Shown here one piece after another: positions 62,834 to 64,000 of a stretch of DNA of 64,000 nucleotides. The stretch covers positions 61,043,671-61,107,670 of the forward strand of contig NC_012879.2 of NCBI RefSeq assembly GCF_000003195.3, in the 5' to 3' direction. Source of the DNA: Sorghum bicolor. Lineage: Eukaryota > Streptophyta > Magnoliopsida > Poales > Poaceae. The translations under genes and the position numbers were made by a program. The stretch's first letter is position 1. Each line of letters begins with the position of its first letter. The notes under the pieces were generated by a model. It was not told the origin of the DNA. It was given only the letters and a program-made list of their open reading frames with translations, and ran no database searches.

Positions 62834-64000
62834 ATTCCTTCTAATTTGTAATCTTGTACGCGTGCAGTTGCAGTAGATTTGCCTACTGATTTTCAGATAT
62901 TTTTTGTATAGTTTATTATCTTGTTTACTCCCATATAAATCTAAACCTTGATTCTAAATGTTTCATGATAAGAAATCAATTGAACTTTAGTGTTTAGTTA
63001 GATCTATCTCTTTAGATTTGTTACCTGGTGAACGTGCATTTGTGGTAGATTTGTCTGATGATTATGATTTCCTTTTTGTCTCCAAAGATTATTGCCTTGT
63101 TTATTTTGCCCTATAAATTTGAACCTTGTTTTCTGAATGTTTCATGCTAAGCAAACAACGCCGTCGACGCTCGCAAGGCCAGCTGGATCAGCAGCTCAGG
63201 GAAAAAACACATGATCAACTCCTCCGTGTTGACCACGTAGCAAACCTGGAAGCTCAGTCTGAAGCTACGCCAGAACGCTTGCGCTTACTCACTATCTTTA
63301 GATTTTTTTTTTGTCGAGATTAACTAATGAGTCTCTAACATGAGATTAACTAATTGTTCCGATATTTTTTTCTGCCCAGAGTACCTTACGTTAGTGACTC
63401 ATTGTCTACTCAGTTTTCTTGCAGTAAGGTATTGTGATGTCCCCCTTTCTTTTTTTTCTCTTTGGTCACTTTGTCTATTTGCTTGTTTTTTCCTTTCGAT
63501 CTTCATCTCAGCTTTTGTTTTGCCTGGAACTGTTGATCAATGATAAAGTTGCCTTGATTTGGCTTATACTCTACCACATCGGATGTTTGTGATATTGCCT
63601 AGCATAAGTTTAAGATACCTCCCAATTGACTTTCGCTCCTGTTCCTCAATTAAACTATGCTAAATAGACCTACATTGTTAATCATGGTATATGTAGTGGG
63701 CTTAATTATTTATCATCCCAGTTTACTCTTCAGGAGCACTTACCTGCAGTTGGCTTGTAGCCTATAATGGAATGGAGGCATGGATTAGTCCTTTGACCGT
63801 ATTAATTGTTCTTATGAGCTCCTATAGGTTTCTTAGTTAACTTGACCAGCCATCTAGAGGTCTCATGGTTGTTCTCCAATAAATATTGGTGGTCGTATGC
63901 TAGCATGGTTAATATTGGTAGTTTTTTCCAGGAAACACTTCAGATCTCTAGGTTCCAGCTGATTTTATTGCAATACTTCATATAGTTTCAATGCCCTCCT
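62834..64000. other. Right end of window, possible intron or gene start
   Basis: T-rich on the plus strand, as plant introns are. Two diverged units of about 160 bases each carry TGCAGTAGATTTGCCTAC / GTGGTAGATTTGTCTGAT and then CCTTG.TTCT.AATGTTTCAT (from about 62840 and 63000). Splice-like CAG sites occur, but I cannot link exons into a protein. Confidence 0.4.

Overview
This is a window of nuclear DNA from a grass, most likely Sorghum bicolor or another member of the Andropogoneae. I infer this from the spliced genes with GC-rich first exons and GT..AG introns, from close matches by memory to known plant families, and from many copies of the miniature transposon that begins GGCCTTGTTTAGTT, which is very common in sorghum intergenic DNA. 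No prokaryotic features, rRNA genes or CRISPR arrays are present.

Nine protein-coding genes can be modelled exon by exon, with reading phase kept across every junction. In order they are: a LysM-domain protein (+, 3347-5395); a ROOT HAIRLESS 1 (RHL1)-like topoisomerase VI accessory protein (+, 9761-12510); a DUF829/TMEM53-like alpha/beta hydrolase (+, 19112-21026); a small basic-tailed protein of unknown function (+, 22407-23699); a 915-residue protein with a TFIIS N-terminal-type domain and DLN motifs (-, 25817-28564); a prolyl oligopeptidase family protease (-, 33917-39432); a CCDC12/cwf18-like spliceosomal protein (+, 39880-42785) divergent from the protease; a TEX2-like PH/SMP lipid-transfer protein (-, 43362-47064); an FG-GAP repeat membrane protein (-, 51277-55408); and a DUF707 protein (-, 56741-60078). 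That makes ten models with the unknown protein counted. They are unrelated housekeeping-type genes with no operon-like relation; the one shared control region is the 447-bp bidirectional promoter at 39433-39879.

The DNA between genes is a mosaic of small mobile elements. The GGCCTTGTTTAGTT family has about 15 full or partial copies (clusters at 13690-14391, 16306-16769, 23766-24888, 31700-33500), and two of them closely flank the unknown gene at 22407. Other elements are a non-autonomous hAT element with a perfect 8-bp target duplication (49297-50161) nested in a larger unit bounded by TA microsatellites, a MULE-like unit with long inverted ends (about 29945-31455) whose left arm is split by a TTA-flanked MITE, a tRNA-derived SINE, Tourist-like and Stowaway-like MITEs in introns and flanks, and gene remnants (a zf-RVT piece of a LINE-type reverse transcriptase and an F-box FBD-domain tail).

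The right end holds a fresh perfect tandem duplication of 539 bp (61756-62833) with only two differences seen by eye, carrying what looks like a promoter and first exon of an unidentified gene that may continue past the window. I did not find a clearly new biological system; the strongest unusual items are the nested transposon structures, the MITE that carries a piece of its flanking repeat, the mosaic bidirectional promoter and the 539-bp duplication.
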